Assembly: GCA_019751915.1 (NCBI GenBank)
Contig: JAIEMS010000047.1
Location: forward strand, 1-37,720
Length of the DNA stretch: 37,720 nt
DNA from: Burkholderiaceae bacterium
GTDB lineage: Bacteria > Pseudomonadota > Gammaproteobacteria > Burkholderiales > Burkholderiaceae_C
Direction: 5' to 3'
Part shown: positions 14,988-22,801 of the stretch, piece after piece
Layout: each line of letters begins with the position of its first letter
How positions within the stretch are numbered: the stretch's first letter is position 1
Notes under the pieces: generated by a model
The model's database searches: none
Told to the model about the DNA's origin: nothing
What the model saw: the letters and a program-made list of their open reading frames with translations, nothing else
Made by a program: the position numbers and the translations under genes

Positions 14988-15923
14988 TTAGGCTTGGTCA
15001 CGCTGCACACGCAGCGCGCTTTGGATGGCACCGCCGAGCTTGCGGGCGTATGCCGGGTCGGTGGCGTAGCCCGCTTTTTGCAGCGCAGTCGCGTAGCCTT
15101 CAACTGAACTGGTCTGAGCCCGTGCTTGCTCGTAGCGCGGGCTTTGGTTAATCAAACGGGCGTAATCGCGAAACGAATCTTCAAAAGAGTCGTAAGCGCG
15201 GAACTTGGCCGAAACCTTGCGCGGTGCGCCGTCGATGTATTCGGTGGTGGTGATTTCGGCCACCTTGCCCGTCCAGCCCTTGCTGGCCTTGATACCAAAC
15301 AGGTTGAACGAGTTGCTACCGTCGGCATTGCGAATTTCGCTCTTGCCCCAGCCCGTTTCGTGACCGGCTTGGCCGAGCATGAAGCTGGCAGGAATGCCGC
15401 TTTCTTTGGCTACGCGCTCGGCAGCAGCTTCATGAAACTGCACAAAATCGTCGCGTCCCTTGGGGGCTGGGCCTGTCGCGGCTGGGGTACTGCTCACAGG
15501 GCGGTTGACGTTCGCAGCCGCTGTTTGGGTGCTGCGGGCCAAACTCAGGGTCGAAGGCACAGAAAGCTGGGCATCGCCACCACCGCCCATCTGGCGCGAG
15601 AGTTGGCGCGAAATGGCTTCAGACAACCCCCCGGGCAGGCCCGACATGCTCACCGACAGTTGCTGGTCGAGCAAATCGGTGCCCAAATCGTTCTGCTGCG
15701 AGTTTTCAAACAAGCCCGACTTCATGGTCGCTTCGCGCATGCTTTTGATCATTTCGCGCATGAACAGCGACTCAAACTGCTTGGCCGCCTCTTTGCTGGC
15801 CAAAGCGCCGTTTTCTCCGGCTTGGTATTTGAGTTGGTTGAGTGCGCGGGTATCGATGGCCAGCGTATTCGCGCTGCTGGCGCTGCCCGATGTGGGCATG
15901 GTCATGGGCAGAGTGAGGGCCAT
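14988..15923 (-). CDS. flgJ: FlgJ: rod-capping protein with peptidoglycan hydrolase domain
   Basis: Dual-function 311-residue protein. The N-terminal rod-binding domain (about 35-105: AAKQFESLFMREMIKSMREA, then a DQQLS segment) scaffolds rod assembly in the periplasm. The C-terminal glucosaminidase domain (about 155-305) cuts the cell wall to let the rod through. The catalytic glutamate is E189 in GHETGWG. Normal length for the gamma/beta type. The start is firm: AGAGGTGA lies 6-7 nt before the ATG and overlaps the flgI end, with only 1 nt between flgI stop and flgJ start. Confidence 0.97.
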   Translation of the reverse strand: MALTLPMTMPTSGSASSANTLAIDTRALNQLKYQAGENGALASKEAAKQFESLFMREMIKSMREATMKSGLFENSQQNDLGTDLLDQQLSVSMSGLPGGLSEAISRQLSRQMGGGGDAQLSVPSTLSLARSTQTAAANVNRPVSSTPAATGPAPKGRDDFVQFHEAAAERVAKESGIPASFMLGQAGHETGWGKSEIRNADGSNSFNLFGIKASKGWTGKVAEITTTEYIDGAPRKVSAKFRAYDSFEDSFRDYARLINQSPRYEQARAQTSSVEGYATALQKAGYATDPAYARKLGGAIQSALRVQRDQA

Positions 15924-15924
15924 G

Positions 15925-17070
15925 TCAAATCACCTCTAGTTCGGCGTTGAGGGCACCGGCGGCCTTGATGGCTTGCAAAATAGCCAACAGGTCTTGCGGC
16001 GTGGCACCCAGTTGGTTCAGCGAGCGAACCACATCGGCCAATTGAGGCGAGTCGGGCATCTTGATCAAAATGCCTGGCTCCTGGGTGATCTTGATGTCGG
16101 TCTTTTCGGTCACCACGGTTTGCCCTTGCGACAGCGCGTTGGGCTGGCTAATCACAGGCGTGGAGCTGATGCTGATCGACAAGTTGCCGTGGGCAATGGC
16201 GCAAGGCCCGAGCGTGACGGCTTGGTTCATGACAATCGAGCCGGTACGGGCGTTGATCACCACCTTGGCCGAGGGGGTCGATGCCTCGACCGGCAGGTCT
16301 TCAAGGTCGGCCAAGAACGCCACCCGCGCACCGGGGTCTATCGGAGCTTGCACCTGCACCGTGCGGCCATCCAGCGCCGTGGCGCGGCCACTGCCCATGC
16401 GGGCGTTAATGACTTGCGCCACCCGGCGCGCAGTCTGAAAATCGGACGAATTCAAACCCAACGTGATGGTGTTGCCTTCGTTGAGCGGGGTTGGCACCGA
16501 GCGCTCGACCTGTGCGCCTTGCGGAATACGCCCGGCACTCAGGTGGTTAATTTGTACTTTGCTGCCGCCTTGTGCAGCGCCAGCGCCGCCAATGACCACA
16601 TTGCCTTGCGCCAAGGCGTAAATTTCGCCATCAGCACCGCGCAGGGGCGTGACCATCAACATGCCACCCTTGAGCGATTTGGAGTTACCCATCGACGAGA
16701 CATTCACATCAATGGTCTGGCCCGGCTGGGCAAAAGCAGGCAATTGGGCCGTCACAATGACAGCGGCAACGTTCTTGAGCTGCAACTGTCCGGTCGAACC
16801 GGCAGGCAAAGTGATGCCCATTTGTTGCAGGTAGTTCTGCATGGCCTGCGTGGTGTAAGGCATTTGCGTGGTTTGGTCGCCCGTGCCATCCAGCCCCACC
16901 ACCAAACCATAACCAGTGAGTTGGTTGGTGCGCACACCTTGCACCGCCGCCACCTCCTTGATGCGCAGCGCCTGCGCTGGCAAGGCAGTACACAAGGCTA
17001 CAAGCATCACACCAAGCCAACGCGAAGCGGCCATACGGTGTGCCAAAGGGGGAGCAAAGACGACTTTCAT
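15925..17070 (-). CDS. flgI: Flagellar P-ring protein FlgI
   Basis: Periplasmic ring subunit around the rod in the peptidoglycan layer. The precursor has a Sec signal peptide (predicted cleavage AQA|LRIKEV near residue 34). The hallmark GYGLVVGLDGTGDQTTQMP and the C-terminal LNQLGATPQDLLAILQAIK follow. ATG 17070 gives 381 residues; ATG 17034 (MAASRWLGV) would give a shorter, equally workable signal peptide, and no strong ribosome site decides. It is separated from flgH by an unusual 268-bp gap with hairpins and a repeat, so it may begin its own transcription unit (flgI-J-K-L). Confidence 0.97.
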   Translation of the reverse strand: MKVVFAPPLAHRMAASRWLGVMLVALCTALPAQALRIKEVAAVQGVRTNQLTGYGLVVGLDGTGDQTTQMPYTTQAMQNYLQQMGITLPAGSTGQLQLKNVAAVIVTAQLPAFAQPGQTIDVNVSSMGNSKSLKGGMLMVTPLRGADGEIYALAQGNVVIGGAGAAQGGSKVQINHLSAGRIPQGAQVERSVPTPLNEGNTITLGLNSSDFQTARRVAQVINARMGSGRATALDGRTVQVQAPIDPGARVAFLADLEDLPVEASTPSAKVVINARTGSIVMNQAVTLGPCAIAHGNLSISISSTPVISQPNALSQGQTVVTEKTDIKITQEPGILIKMPDSPQLADVVRSLNQLGATPQDLLAILQAIKAAGALNAELEVI

Positions 17071-17109
17071 GCCACCATTGTCAAAGCAAGCCCCCTTGCA
17101 GGAATGCCC

Positions 17110-17158
17110 AAAAAGCGCCGCTATTACCCGCTAATTGGCGGCAATAACGGCGCTTTTT
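17110..17158. terminator. long hairpin with T runs between flgH and flgI
   Basis: AAAAAGCGCCG (17110-17120) pairs with CGGCGCTTTTT (17148-17158). The pairing continues inward for most of the next 9 bases (about 18 of 20 pairs). On the plus strand the stem ends in T5 and is followed at 17165-17172 by T8. On the minus strand it ends in T5. It is therefore terminator-like in both directions, stronger for antisense transcripts. Lying inside the flg gene run, it could reduce flgI-L expression relative to flgB-H. Confidence 0.7.
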
Positions 17159-17189
17159 CGGTGCTTTTTTTTCGCCCCCCCAAACGACA

Positions 17190-17224
17190 ACAGCACCAAC
17201 CGACCCCAAGGTCAGCGGTGCTGT
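17190..17224. promoter_or_regulatory. second inverted repeat in the flgH-flgI gap
   Basis: Outer arms ACAGCACC (17190-17197) and GGTGCTGT (17217-17224) enclose a nested GACC-CCAA-GGTC hairpin (17202-17213). There is no T run, so this is a structural or operator element rather than a terminator. It lies 32 bp from the terminator-like hairpin. Confidence 0.5.
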
Positions 17225-17262
17225 CGGCAAAAGGAGGGGCAAAATGCCCAGTTTGGAGAGAA

Positions 17263-17325
17263 TTTCAGGTCAAAAACGACTCTGGCCAGCTACTAGCCTA
17301 GATAATTAGCTATTATTTTTATAGC
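17263..17325 (+). repeat. dispersed ~60-bp repeat, copy f (flgH-flgI gap)
   Basis: Starts TTTCAGGTCAAAAACGACTC (compare copy a TTTAGGTCAAAATG) and ends TTAGCTATTATTTTTATAGC. This is the most diverged copy at its right end and the only one within the flagellar region. It lies just downstream of the flgH stop codon on the template sense. The adjoining stretch to 17338 holds nothing else I can identify. Confidence 0.5.
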
Positions 17326-17338
17326 AATAATCCGTGTA

Positions 17339-18061
17339 TTAGAACGGCGATACGCTGTTGAAAAACCGCCCCAACCAGCCCATCGTCTGCACTTCGGCCT
17401 GTGCGCCACGCCCGCGCGACTCAATGCGTACATTGGCCACTTGGGTGGAATTGACCACACTGCCGGGCTGCATCATGTTCGGATCGACCGTGCCGGAAAA
17501 GCGCAGCACATCGACGTTTTGATTGACCCCAATTTGCTTCTCACCCGAGACCACCAAATGGCCGTTGGGCAACACATCAATCACGGTGGTGGTAATCGAG
17601 CCAGTAAAGGTATTGGCGCTTTCGGTGCCGCCCTTGCCGGAGAAGTTGTTGGTAGCGCTGGCACCGACCTTGGTTTTATTGGTCAGCGTAGTGCCATTCA
17701 TGAAAGGCAGGGCCGTAATGCCGCCTTTGATTTCCGACTCACGATCAACGGTTGAAGACGATGTCTGCTTGGCCGTGATTTTTTCGACAATTTGCACCGT
17801 CACACTATCGCCGACCATGCGGGCGCGCCGGTCTTCAAACGAAGGGCGGTATCTGGCACTTTGAAACAGCCCCCCCGTCGCAGGGCCGGTAACGTGGGGC
17901 AGTGCAGCCACAGGTGGCGGCGTGGTGGGCAAAAGATCCACGGGCGGGGGTGGCGACAAGGTGGCGCAGCCGCTGCACAGCAGCACCACGGCGGCGCTCC
18001 AAGCGCTGGCAGGGGGCCACAGGCGAGCGGACGGTGTCGTCAGGGTGGTAGCGGTGTGCAT
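17339..18061 (-). CDS. flgH: Flagellar L-ring lipoprotein FlgH
   Basis: Outer-membrane ring subunit. The precursor has a hydrophobic N-terminus ending in LLCSGC, a lipobox with cysteine rather than the usual leucine at -3. A proline-rich tether follows (SPPPPVDLLPTTPPPV), then the FlgH domain: GGLFQSARYRPSFEDRRARM, GDSVTVQIVEKITAKQ, and the C-terminal GEKQIGVNQNVDVLRFSGTV segment. Length is 240 residues, normal. AAGGA precedes the ATG by about 8 nt. It lies 20 bp downstream of flgG. Confidence 0.97.
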   Translation of the reverse strand: MHTATTLTTPSARLWPPASAWSAAVVLLCSGCATLSPPPPVDLLPTTPPPVAALPHVTGPATGGLFQSARYRPSFEDRRARMVGDSVTVQIVEKITAKQTSSSTVDRESEIKGGITALPFMNGTTLTNKTKVGASATNNFSGKGGTESANTFTGSITTTVIDVLPNGHLVVSGEKQIGVNQNVDVLRFSGTVDPNMMQPGSVVNSTQVANVRIESRGRGAQAEVQTMGWLGRFFNSVSPF

Positions 18062-18081
18062 AGGAAAAATCCTTGGGTAGA

Positions 18082-18864
18082 TTACAACTGAGACAACTTG
18101 GCCAGCATCTGGTCAGAAGTGGAGATGGCCTTGGAATTCATTTCGTAAGCGCGCTGCGTCTGGATCATCGTCACCAGCTCTTGCACCACATTGACGTTGG
18201 ACGCTTCAAGGTAGCCTTGTTTGATGGTGCCCAAACCATTGGTGCCCGGTGTGCCCTGCTGGGGCTGACCCGATGCGGCAGACTCTTTGAACAGGTTTTG
18301 GCCGATAGGCTCCAAACCTGCCGGATTGATAAAGTTAGCCATTGCCAACTGGCCCATCGGCTGCGGTGCCGTGTTGCCTTGCAGCAAAGCCGATACCGCA
18401 CCAGAGGCATCAATGCTGACACTGGTGGTACCGGGGGGCAAAGTGATGCCGTTGCCCACAGGCAAGCCACTCGAATTGACCAAACGCCCCTGCGAGTCGA
18501 GCTGGAAAGAACCGTCGCGGGTGTAGCCAATGGTGCCATCGGGCATCGTGACCTGCAAGAAACCATTGCCATTGATGGCCACATCCAAACTGTTGTTGGA
18601 CTGCTGCAAACTGCCCTGCACAAAGTTACGGCTGGTGGCAACGGTACGCACCCCCAAGCCCAAGTGCAGGCCGGTGGGCAACTGGTTTTGCTCGGTGGTG
18701 TTGGCACCGACTTGGCGCAGGTTTTGGTAAATCAAATCCTCAAAAACCGCGTTGTTGCGCTTAAAGCCAGTGGTCGAGACGTTGGCCAAGTTGTGCGAGA
18801 TCACGTCCAGCTGGGTCTGCTGGGCTTCCATGCCAGTTTTGGCAATCCACAGTGAATTAATCAT
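18082..18864 (-). CDS. flgG: Distal rod protein FlgG
   Basis: Exported subunit of the distal rod. 260 residues, the same as E. coli FlgG. The N-terminal SLWIAKTGMEAQQTQLDVIS and the HNLANVSTTGFKRNNAVFED segment are nearly invariant in the family. The C-terminal ASNVNVVQELVTMIQTQRAY is the matching D0 helix. It is spaced 10 bp from flgF and 20 bp from flgH on the same strand. Confidence 0.98.
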   Translation of the reverse strand: MINSLWIAKTGMEAQQTQLDVISHNLANVSTTGFKRNNAVFEDLIYQNLRQVGANTTEQNQLPTGLHLGLGVRTVATSRNFVQGSLQQSNNSLDVAINGNGFLQVTMPDGTIGYTRDGSFQLDSQGRLVNSSGLPVGNGITLPPGTTSVSIDASGAVSALLQGNTAPQPMGQLAMANFINPAGLEPIGQNLFKESAASGQPQQGTPGTNGLGTIKQGYLEASNVNVVQELVTMIQTQRAYEMNSKAISTSDQMLAKLSQL

Positions 18865-18874
18865 GGCGTTTTCC

Positions 18875-19615
18875 TTAGCCGTTCATGCTCAGCAACTGGC
18901 TGGCGGTTTTGTCGTTGGTTTCGGCGGTTTGCAGCAGCTTCATTTGCTGCTCAAACTGGCGGGCGGCGGCGATCATGCCGACCATGCTTTCGATGGCATT
19001 GACGTTGGAGCCTTCAATGGCACCGGTCAGCATGCGGGCGTTGGCATCGTTGGGCATTGGGTTGCCGTCGCGGGGACGAAACAAGCCATCGTCGCCCCGT
19101 TGCAGCGGGTTCTCTGGTGTCGGCGTAGCCAACTTGACTCGACCAATGGTGGCAGCAGGCTGGCCTGCAGCTTTCGCTGTGATGGTGCCGTCAGAGCCGA
19201 GCGACACCTCTGCGCCCGGGGGCACATCAATCGGGCCACCCCCATCCGAGAGCACGGCCAGCCCATTGCCCGTGAGCAACTGGCCGGTGGTCGAGACCTC
19301 AAAACCACCGTTGCGGGTGTAGGCCTCAGTGCCGTCCAGCCCCTGCACAGCAAACCAAGCGTTGCCCACGGCCATCGCATCAAGGTTACGCCCGGTACGC
19401 TGCACTGGGCCGGGAGTGGGCACGTGGCCCGAGGTGGCCTCTAGTGCAAACACCCGGGTTCCGGAACCCGGCCCTTGAATGGGTACCGAGCGGAAAGTGG
19501 ACATCTCTGCCCGAAAGCCATTGGTGGAGGCATTGGCCAAATTGTGGGCCAGCACCGCCTGCCGGCTCGCGGCAGCAGTAGCGCCGGTCATGGAGGTGTA
19601 AATGATGCGATCCAT
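18875..19615 (-). CDS. flgF: Proximal rod protein FlgF
   Basis: Exported rod subunit of 246 residues, near E. coli's 251. The N-terminal DRIIYTSMTGATAAASRQAV and HNLANASTNGFRAEM segment, and the C-terminal GSNVNAIESMVGMIAAARQF, identify it. Gene order (between flgE and flgG) agrees. It starts 46 bp after the flgE stop. Confidence 0.97.
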   Translation of the reverse strand: MDRIIYTSMTGATAAASRQAVLAHNLANASTNGFRAEMSTFRSVPIQGPGSGTRVFALEATSGHVPTPGPVQRTGRNLDAMAVGNAWFAVQGLDGTEAYTRNGGFEVSTTGQLLTGNGLAVLSDGGGPIDVPPGAEVSLGSDGTITAKAAGQPAATIGRVKLATPTPENPLQRGDDGLFRPRDGNPMPNDANARMLTGAIEGSNVNAIESMVGMIAAARQFEQQMKLLQTAETNDKTASQLLSMNG

Positions 19616-19661
19616 AGGGGGCTTTCGGTGTCAGAGGTAGGTCAGCAGAGGGCTAAAACGA

Positions 19662-20954
19662 TCAACGCAGGTTGACGATGGTCGAGATCACCTGATCTTG
19701 CGTCTTGATGGTTTGGGCGTTGGCTTGGTAAGAGCGCTGGGCAGTCATCATGTTGACCAGCTCGGCTGTCAAATCGACGTTGGAGTCTTCCAGCGCACCC
19801 GAGCGCAAACCACCAAAGTTGCCATCGCCAGGCTTGCCCATGACAGGCACGCCCGAATCAATCGTTTCAACCCAGTTGTTATCGCCCACGGGGGTCAGGC
19901 CTTGGGGATTGCGGAAGTTTGCCAACGCCACCTGCGCGACCGTGCTGGTGGTGCCGTTGGAGTAGCTGGCAACCACGGAGCCATCGTTGCCGATATTGAC
20001 ACCTGTCATCTCGCCAGCGGCATAGCCGTTTTGCTTAATATCAGAGACAGAAAATTTGTTGCCAAATTGGGTAACCTTCGACAAATCCAAGAAGACACCG
20101 GGAGGCACACCCGTGCTGTTAATGGCCGTGGTGATATTGGGATTGCTGGTGGGCAAAATATTCGTCAATCGCACCCCAAAGCCAGAGTCTGGAGCCGTGG
20201 CAGCCGGTGCCGTAATCGCACCACTGTCGTTAAAGGTCAGCCCCGTCAATACAGCAGTCGCGGTGGGGTCAAGCGAATCGTATACATCCCACGTATTGGC
20301 GGTTGCCGTTTTTTGGAAATACAGATTGACCGGTGTTGCAACGCCTTCGCTGTCGTACACATTGACCGATGTGCCATAGGTCGAGCGCGGCGTAGCAGGT
20401 ACCGCAGCGACTGCAGGTGGGCCAACCACTGCAGCAGCCCCGGCTGCATCCTTAGCGCGTGCATCCAAATTGAAGGTCGCTGTGACGGATGTAGTTTCTT
20501 TGGCTGCAATCGGTGAACCCACTGGAAAATTCAACGGCACAGCAAGTGTGCCAACCACGCCTGTGGTCGGATCGGCCTTGTAGCCCATCACTGTGGCACC
20601 ACTATTCGTAACTAAATCCCCAGTTTTATTAAGTTTGAAGTTGCCTGCACGGGTGTAAGCCGCCGAGCCATTGGGCTGCTGCACTTTGAAAAAGCCATTG
20701 CCATTGATCGCCACGTCCAAGCCATTGCCAGTACTGGTCATGCTGCCTTGGGTAAATTGCTGCGATACGGCGGCCGTTTCGACACCAAAACCGGCACTAT
20801 TGGTACCAGCCCCCATAGAGGCTGCCACCAATGCGGAAAACTCCGCGCGAGAAGCCTTAAAGCCGGTAGTGTTGGCATTGGCGATGTTGTGACCGATCAC
20901 GTCCAGATTTTTACTGGCCGCGTTCAAGCCCGAGAGGCCTTGTTGGAAACCCAT
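19662..20954 (-). CDS. flgE: Flagellar hook protein FlgE
   Basis: Main subunit of the hook. 430 residues, slightly longer than E. coli FlgE (402). The N-terminus GFQQGLSGLNAASKNLDVIG and HNIANANTTGFKASRAEFS, and the C-terminus SNVDLTAELVNMMTAQRSYQ, are typical. The middle is variable, with an Ala-rich insertion (AAAVVGPPAVAAVPATP) and patches of AT-richer DNA, as expected for the surface-exposed D1/D2 domains. It follows flgD by 30 bp. Confidence 0.98.
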   Translation of the reverse strand: MGFQQGLSGLNAASKNLDVIGHNIANANTTGFKASRAEFSALVAASMGAGTNSAGFGVETAAVSQQFTQGSMTSTGNGLDVAINGNGFFKVQQPNGSAAYTRAGNFKLNKTGDLVTNSGATVMGYKADPTTGVVGTLAVPLNFPVGSPIAAKETTSVTATFNLDARAKDAAGAAAVVGPPAVAAVPATPRSTYGTSVNVYDSEGVATPVNLYFQKTATANTWDVYDSLDPTATAVLTGLTFNDSGAITAPAATAPDSGFGVRLTNILPTSNPNITTAINSTGVPPGVFLDLSKVTQFGNKFSVSDIKQNGYAAGEMTGVNIGNDGSVVASYSNGTTSTVAQVALANFRNPQGLTPVGDNNWVETIDSGVPVMGKPGDGNFGGLRSGALEDSNVDLTAELVNMMTAQRSYQANAQTIKTQDQVISTIVNLR

Positions 20955-20984
20955 GATGTGCTCCTGAAAAAATAGCGTGTCGAA

Positions 20985-21662
20985 TTAAAGAATGGCCTTA
21001 ATGCCCGTTTGGGTGGTGGTTCCACCGCTGGCCAAGTCCAACTGCAATACGCCCTTGCTCAAACTGACCGAAGAGACTTTGTCGATGGTCAGCGGTGTCG
21101 AGGCCACAGCGGTGTCGCCATTGGTTGCCAGCACCTTGAATTTCAGCGGGCCATCGCCCTTGTATTGCGAGGCATCCCATTCAAAGTTGTAGCGCCCTTG
21201 CTCGACTGCACCCAAATCCACTACGCCCAGCTCTTTGCTATTGGCATCGAGCACTTGCACCTTGACGCTGGTGGCAGCACCATCGACATCCAAGGCACCG
21301 TAGGCTTTACCGGCCTTGGTATCCAGAGCCATCGTGTTGCCTTCCACCAAAACTTGGTGGCCCACCAACGCGGTGCCCTGCATCAGTTGCTGCGAAGAAA
21401 ATTGATCGACCATGCCTTGCACGGTGGTATTGAGCTTCTCGATGCCCGTCACGGTATTGATCTGCGCGATTTGCGAAGTCATTTGCGCGTTGTCCATCGG
21501 ATTCATCGGGTCTTGGTTGTTCAATTGGGCGACCAAGAGTTTGAGAAAACGGTCTTGCGATCCGGCCGCGTCGTTGGCATTAACGCTGCTAGTGGAGCTG
21601 CTGCTAGCAGCGGTGTTGTTAACACCACTGGTAGCGCTGGTGGAAGAGATAGCGGTTGTCAT
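20985..21662 (-). CDS. flgD: Flagellar hook-assembly scaffold FlgD
   Basis: Hook cap protein that guides FlgE polymerisation and is discarded afterwards. 225 residues. A Ser/Thr/Ala-rich N-terminus precedes the diagnostic FLKLLVAQLNNQDPMNPMDN segment and the TSQIAQINTVTGIEKLN stretch. The C-terminal half forms the FlgD Tudor/Fn3-like region. It lies 32 bp downstream of flgC and 30 bp upstream of flgE. Confidence 0.97.
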   Translation of the reverse strand: MTTAISSTSATSGVNNTAASSSSTSSVNANDAAGSQDRFLKLLVAQLNNQDPMNPMDNAQMTSQIAQINTVTGIEKLNTTVQGMVDQFSSQQLMQGTALVGHQVLVEGNTMALDTKAGKAYGALDVDGAATSVKVQVLDANSKELGVVDLGAVEQGRYNFEWDASQYKGDGPLKFKVLATNGDTAVASTPLTIDKVSSVSLSKGVLQLDLASGGTTTQTGIKAIL

Positions 21663-21694
21663 GGCAGTGGGCTTTCAAGCAGGGGCGGGCACTC

Positions 21695-22099
21695 TCACTG
21701 GCCCATTTGCAAAGTTTTGAGCAACAGCGATTTGGCCGTGTTCATGACTTCGACGTTGTTTTGATAGGAACGCGAGGCGGAGATCATGTTCACCATCTCC
21801 TCGACCGCATTGACGTTGGAATGGGTCACATAGCCTTGTGGGTCGGCCAAGGGATGCTGGGGATCGAGCACACGCTTGCCAGGTGCATCGTTTTCCTGAA
21901 TGGCACTGACGCGCACACCTGCCGAGCCTTCCGGCCCCATCGGTGCCGATTGAAAGATGACTTGGCGCGCCTTGTAGGCCTTGCCATCGGGGCCTGCGAC
22001 AGCATCGACGTTGGCCAAATTACTGGCCACGGTGTTGAGGCGTTGCGATTGGGCGCTAATGGCACTACCGGACACGCCAAAAATGGAAAACATGGACAT
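21695..22099 (-). CDS. flgC: Proximal rod protein FlgC
   Basis: Exported rod subunit, 134 residues, the same length as in E. coli. The N-terminal FSIFGVSGSAISAQSQRLNT and VASNLANVDAV segments are typical. So are the DPQHPLADPQGYVTHSNVN stretch and the C-terminal VEEMVNMISASRSYQNNVEV. It is 34 bp downstream of flgB. Confidence 0.98.
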   Translation of the reverse strand: MSMFSIFGVSGSAISAQSQRLNTVASNLANVDAVAGPDGKAYKARQVIFQSAPMGPEGSAGVRVSAIQENDAPGKRVLDPQHPLADPQGYVTHSNVNAVEEMVNMISASRSYQNNVEVMNTAKSLLLKTLQMGQ

Positions 22100-22133
22100 G
22101 GTACGAATCCTCTGTCGGTTAACGGGTCAGTGT

Positions 22134-22565
22134 TTACTGACCCTGAATGGCACTGAGCATGGTTTTTGACTGGCTATTGATAAACCGCAGCGTGGCCTCG
22201 TAGCGCACCGAGTTGTCCACAAAATTGGCCCGCTCGCGGTCCAGATCGACGCTGTTGTTGTCCACCGTGGGTTGCGATTGCGTGCTGTAACCCAAGGCGA
22301 CGGCATCGCGGGCGGCACTTGAGCGCACTATGGGTATCGGCAAATGGCTCTGATGGGTGGCTGCTACTTTGGCAACCCCTTGGCTGCTCAAGCTAGATTC
22401 GTTCTGCGTGATTTCTTGCAAAACACTTGGAAAGTGAAAATCGCGGGCGATGTAGCCCGGCGTGTCAGCATTTGCGATATTGCTGGCAAGGGCGCGCTGG
22501 CGCTCAGAACGCAAGATGAGTGCGTTGCTGTGAAAGTCCAGCGTTTGGGTCATTTTGTTGAGCAT
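22134..22565 (-). CDS. flgB: Proximal rod protein FlgB
   Basis: First gene of the flg run. Exported rod subunit near the export gate/MS ring. 143 residues when started at ATG 22565 (MLNKMTQTLDFHSNALILRS), the usual family start, with GAGAGG about 9 nt upstream. An in-frame upstream start at 22613 is rejected because that extension has no family resemblance. Family marks include RQRALASNIANADTPGYIAR and the C-terminal FVDNSVRYEATLRFINSQSK. It is divergent from flgA. Confidence 0.97.
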   Translation of the reverse strand: MLNKMTQTLDFHSNALILRSERQRALASNIANADTPGYIARDFHFPSVLQEITQNESSLSSQGVAKVAATHQSHLPIPIVRSSAARDAVALGYSTQSQPTVDNNSVDLDRERANFVDNSVRYEATLRFINSQSKTMLSAIQGQ

Positions 22566-22649
22566 GGGGGGTAGCCTCTCGCCGTCGGTTGCATGGGCTG
22601 CCGGGCCATCCAAAAGAGGGCGTGCGGCGTGTGGAAATTATGGAAAAAG

Positions 22650-22681
22650 CCCCAGCTTGCTAAAGTGCAATGAAGCCGGGG
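22650..22681. terminator. terminator-like hairpin in the flgB-flgA divergent leader
   Basis: CCCCAGCTT (22650-22658) pairs with AAGCCGGGG (22673-22681), one wobble pair. On the minus strand the stem is followed by CTTTTT, a fair intrinsic terminator shape, but it lies upstream of flgB rather than after a gene. It could be a leader attenuator for the flgB operon or a block against antisense transcription from flgA. On the plus strand it is followed only by TTT. A CATAAT hexamer lies just downstream on the minus strand. Confidence 0.5.
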
Positions 22682-22801
22682 TTTGGCGGGCACTTCCTGC
22701 CTTTGCAGCACAACAGAGCTGCCATAGTGGAGGGACTTGCTGTCCGCAGCGCCTTTGTGCGCGCGGGAACGGCGCTTTGCCGTGATATCTGGAGGTCTCG
22801 C

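Noticed and set aside
15973-17301. 442-codon open frame antisense to flgI
   Set aside because: flgI is unambiguous on the other strand. The frame extends into the hairpins and repeat copy f, which argues against coding.
17104-17301. Small ORF starting MPKKRRYYPLIGGNNGAF in the flgH-flgI gap
   Set aside because: Its first 18 codons are the terminator-like hairpin itself, and the only ribosome-like bases directly touch the ATG. It is better explained as non-coding structure.
22170-22195. Possible repeat copy in flgB (GGCTATTGATAAACC)
   Set aside because: It encodes the conserved FlgB C-terminal FINSQSK and lacks the other repeat blocks.
22670-22801. Long N-terminal extension of flgA
   Set aside because: The strong TGGAGGT site and signal peptide at 22802 fix the start; the extension crosses a leader hairpin and the promoter region.
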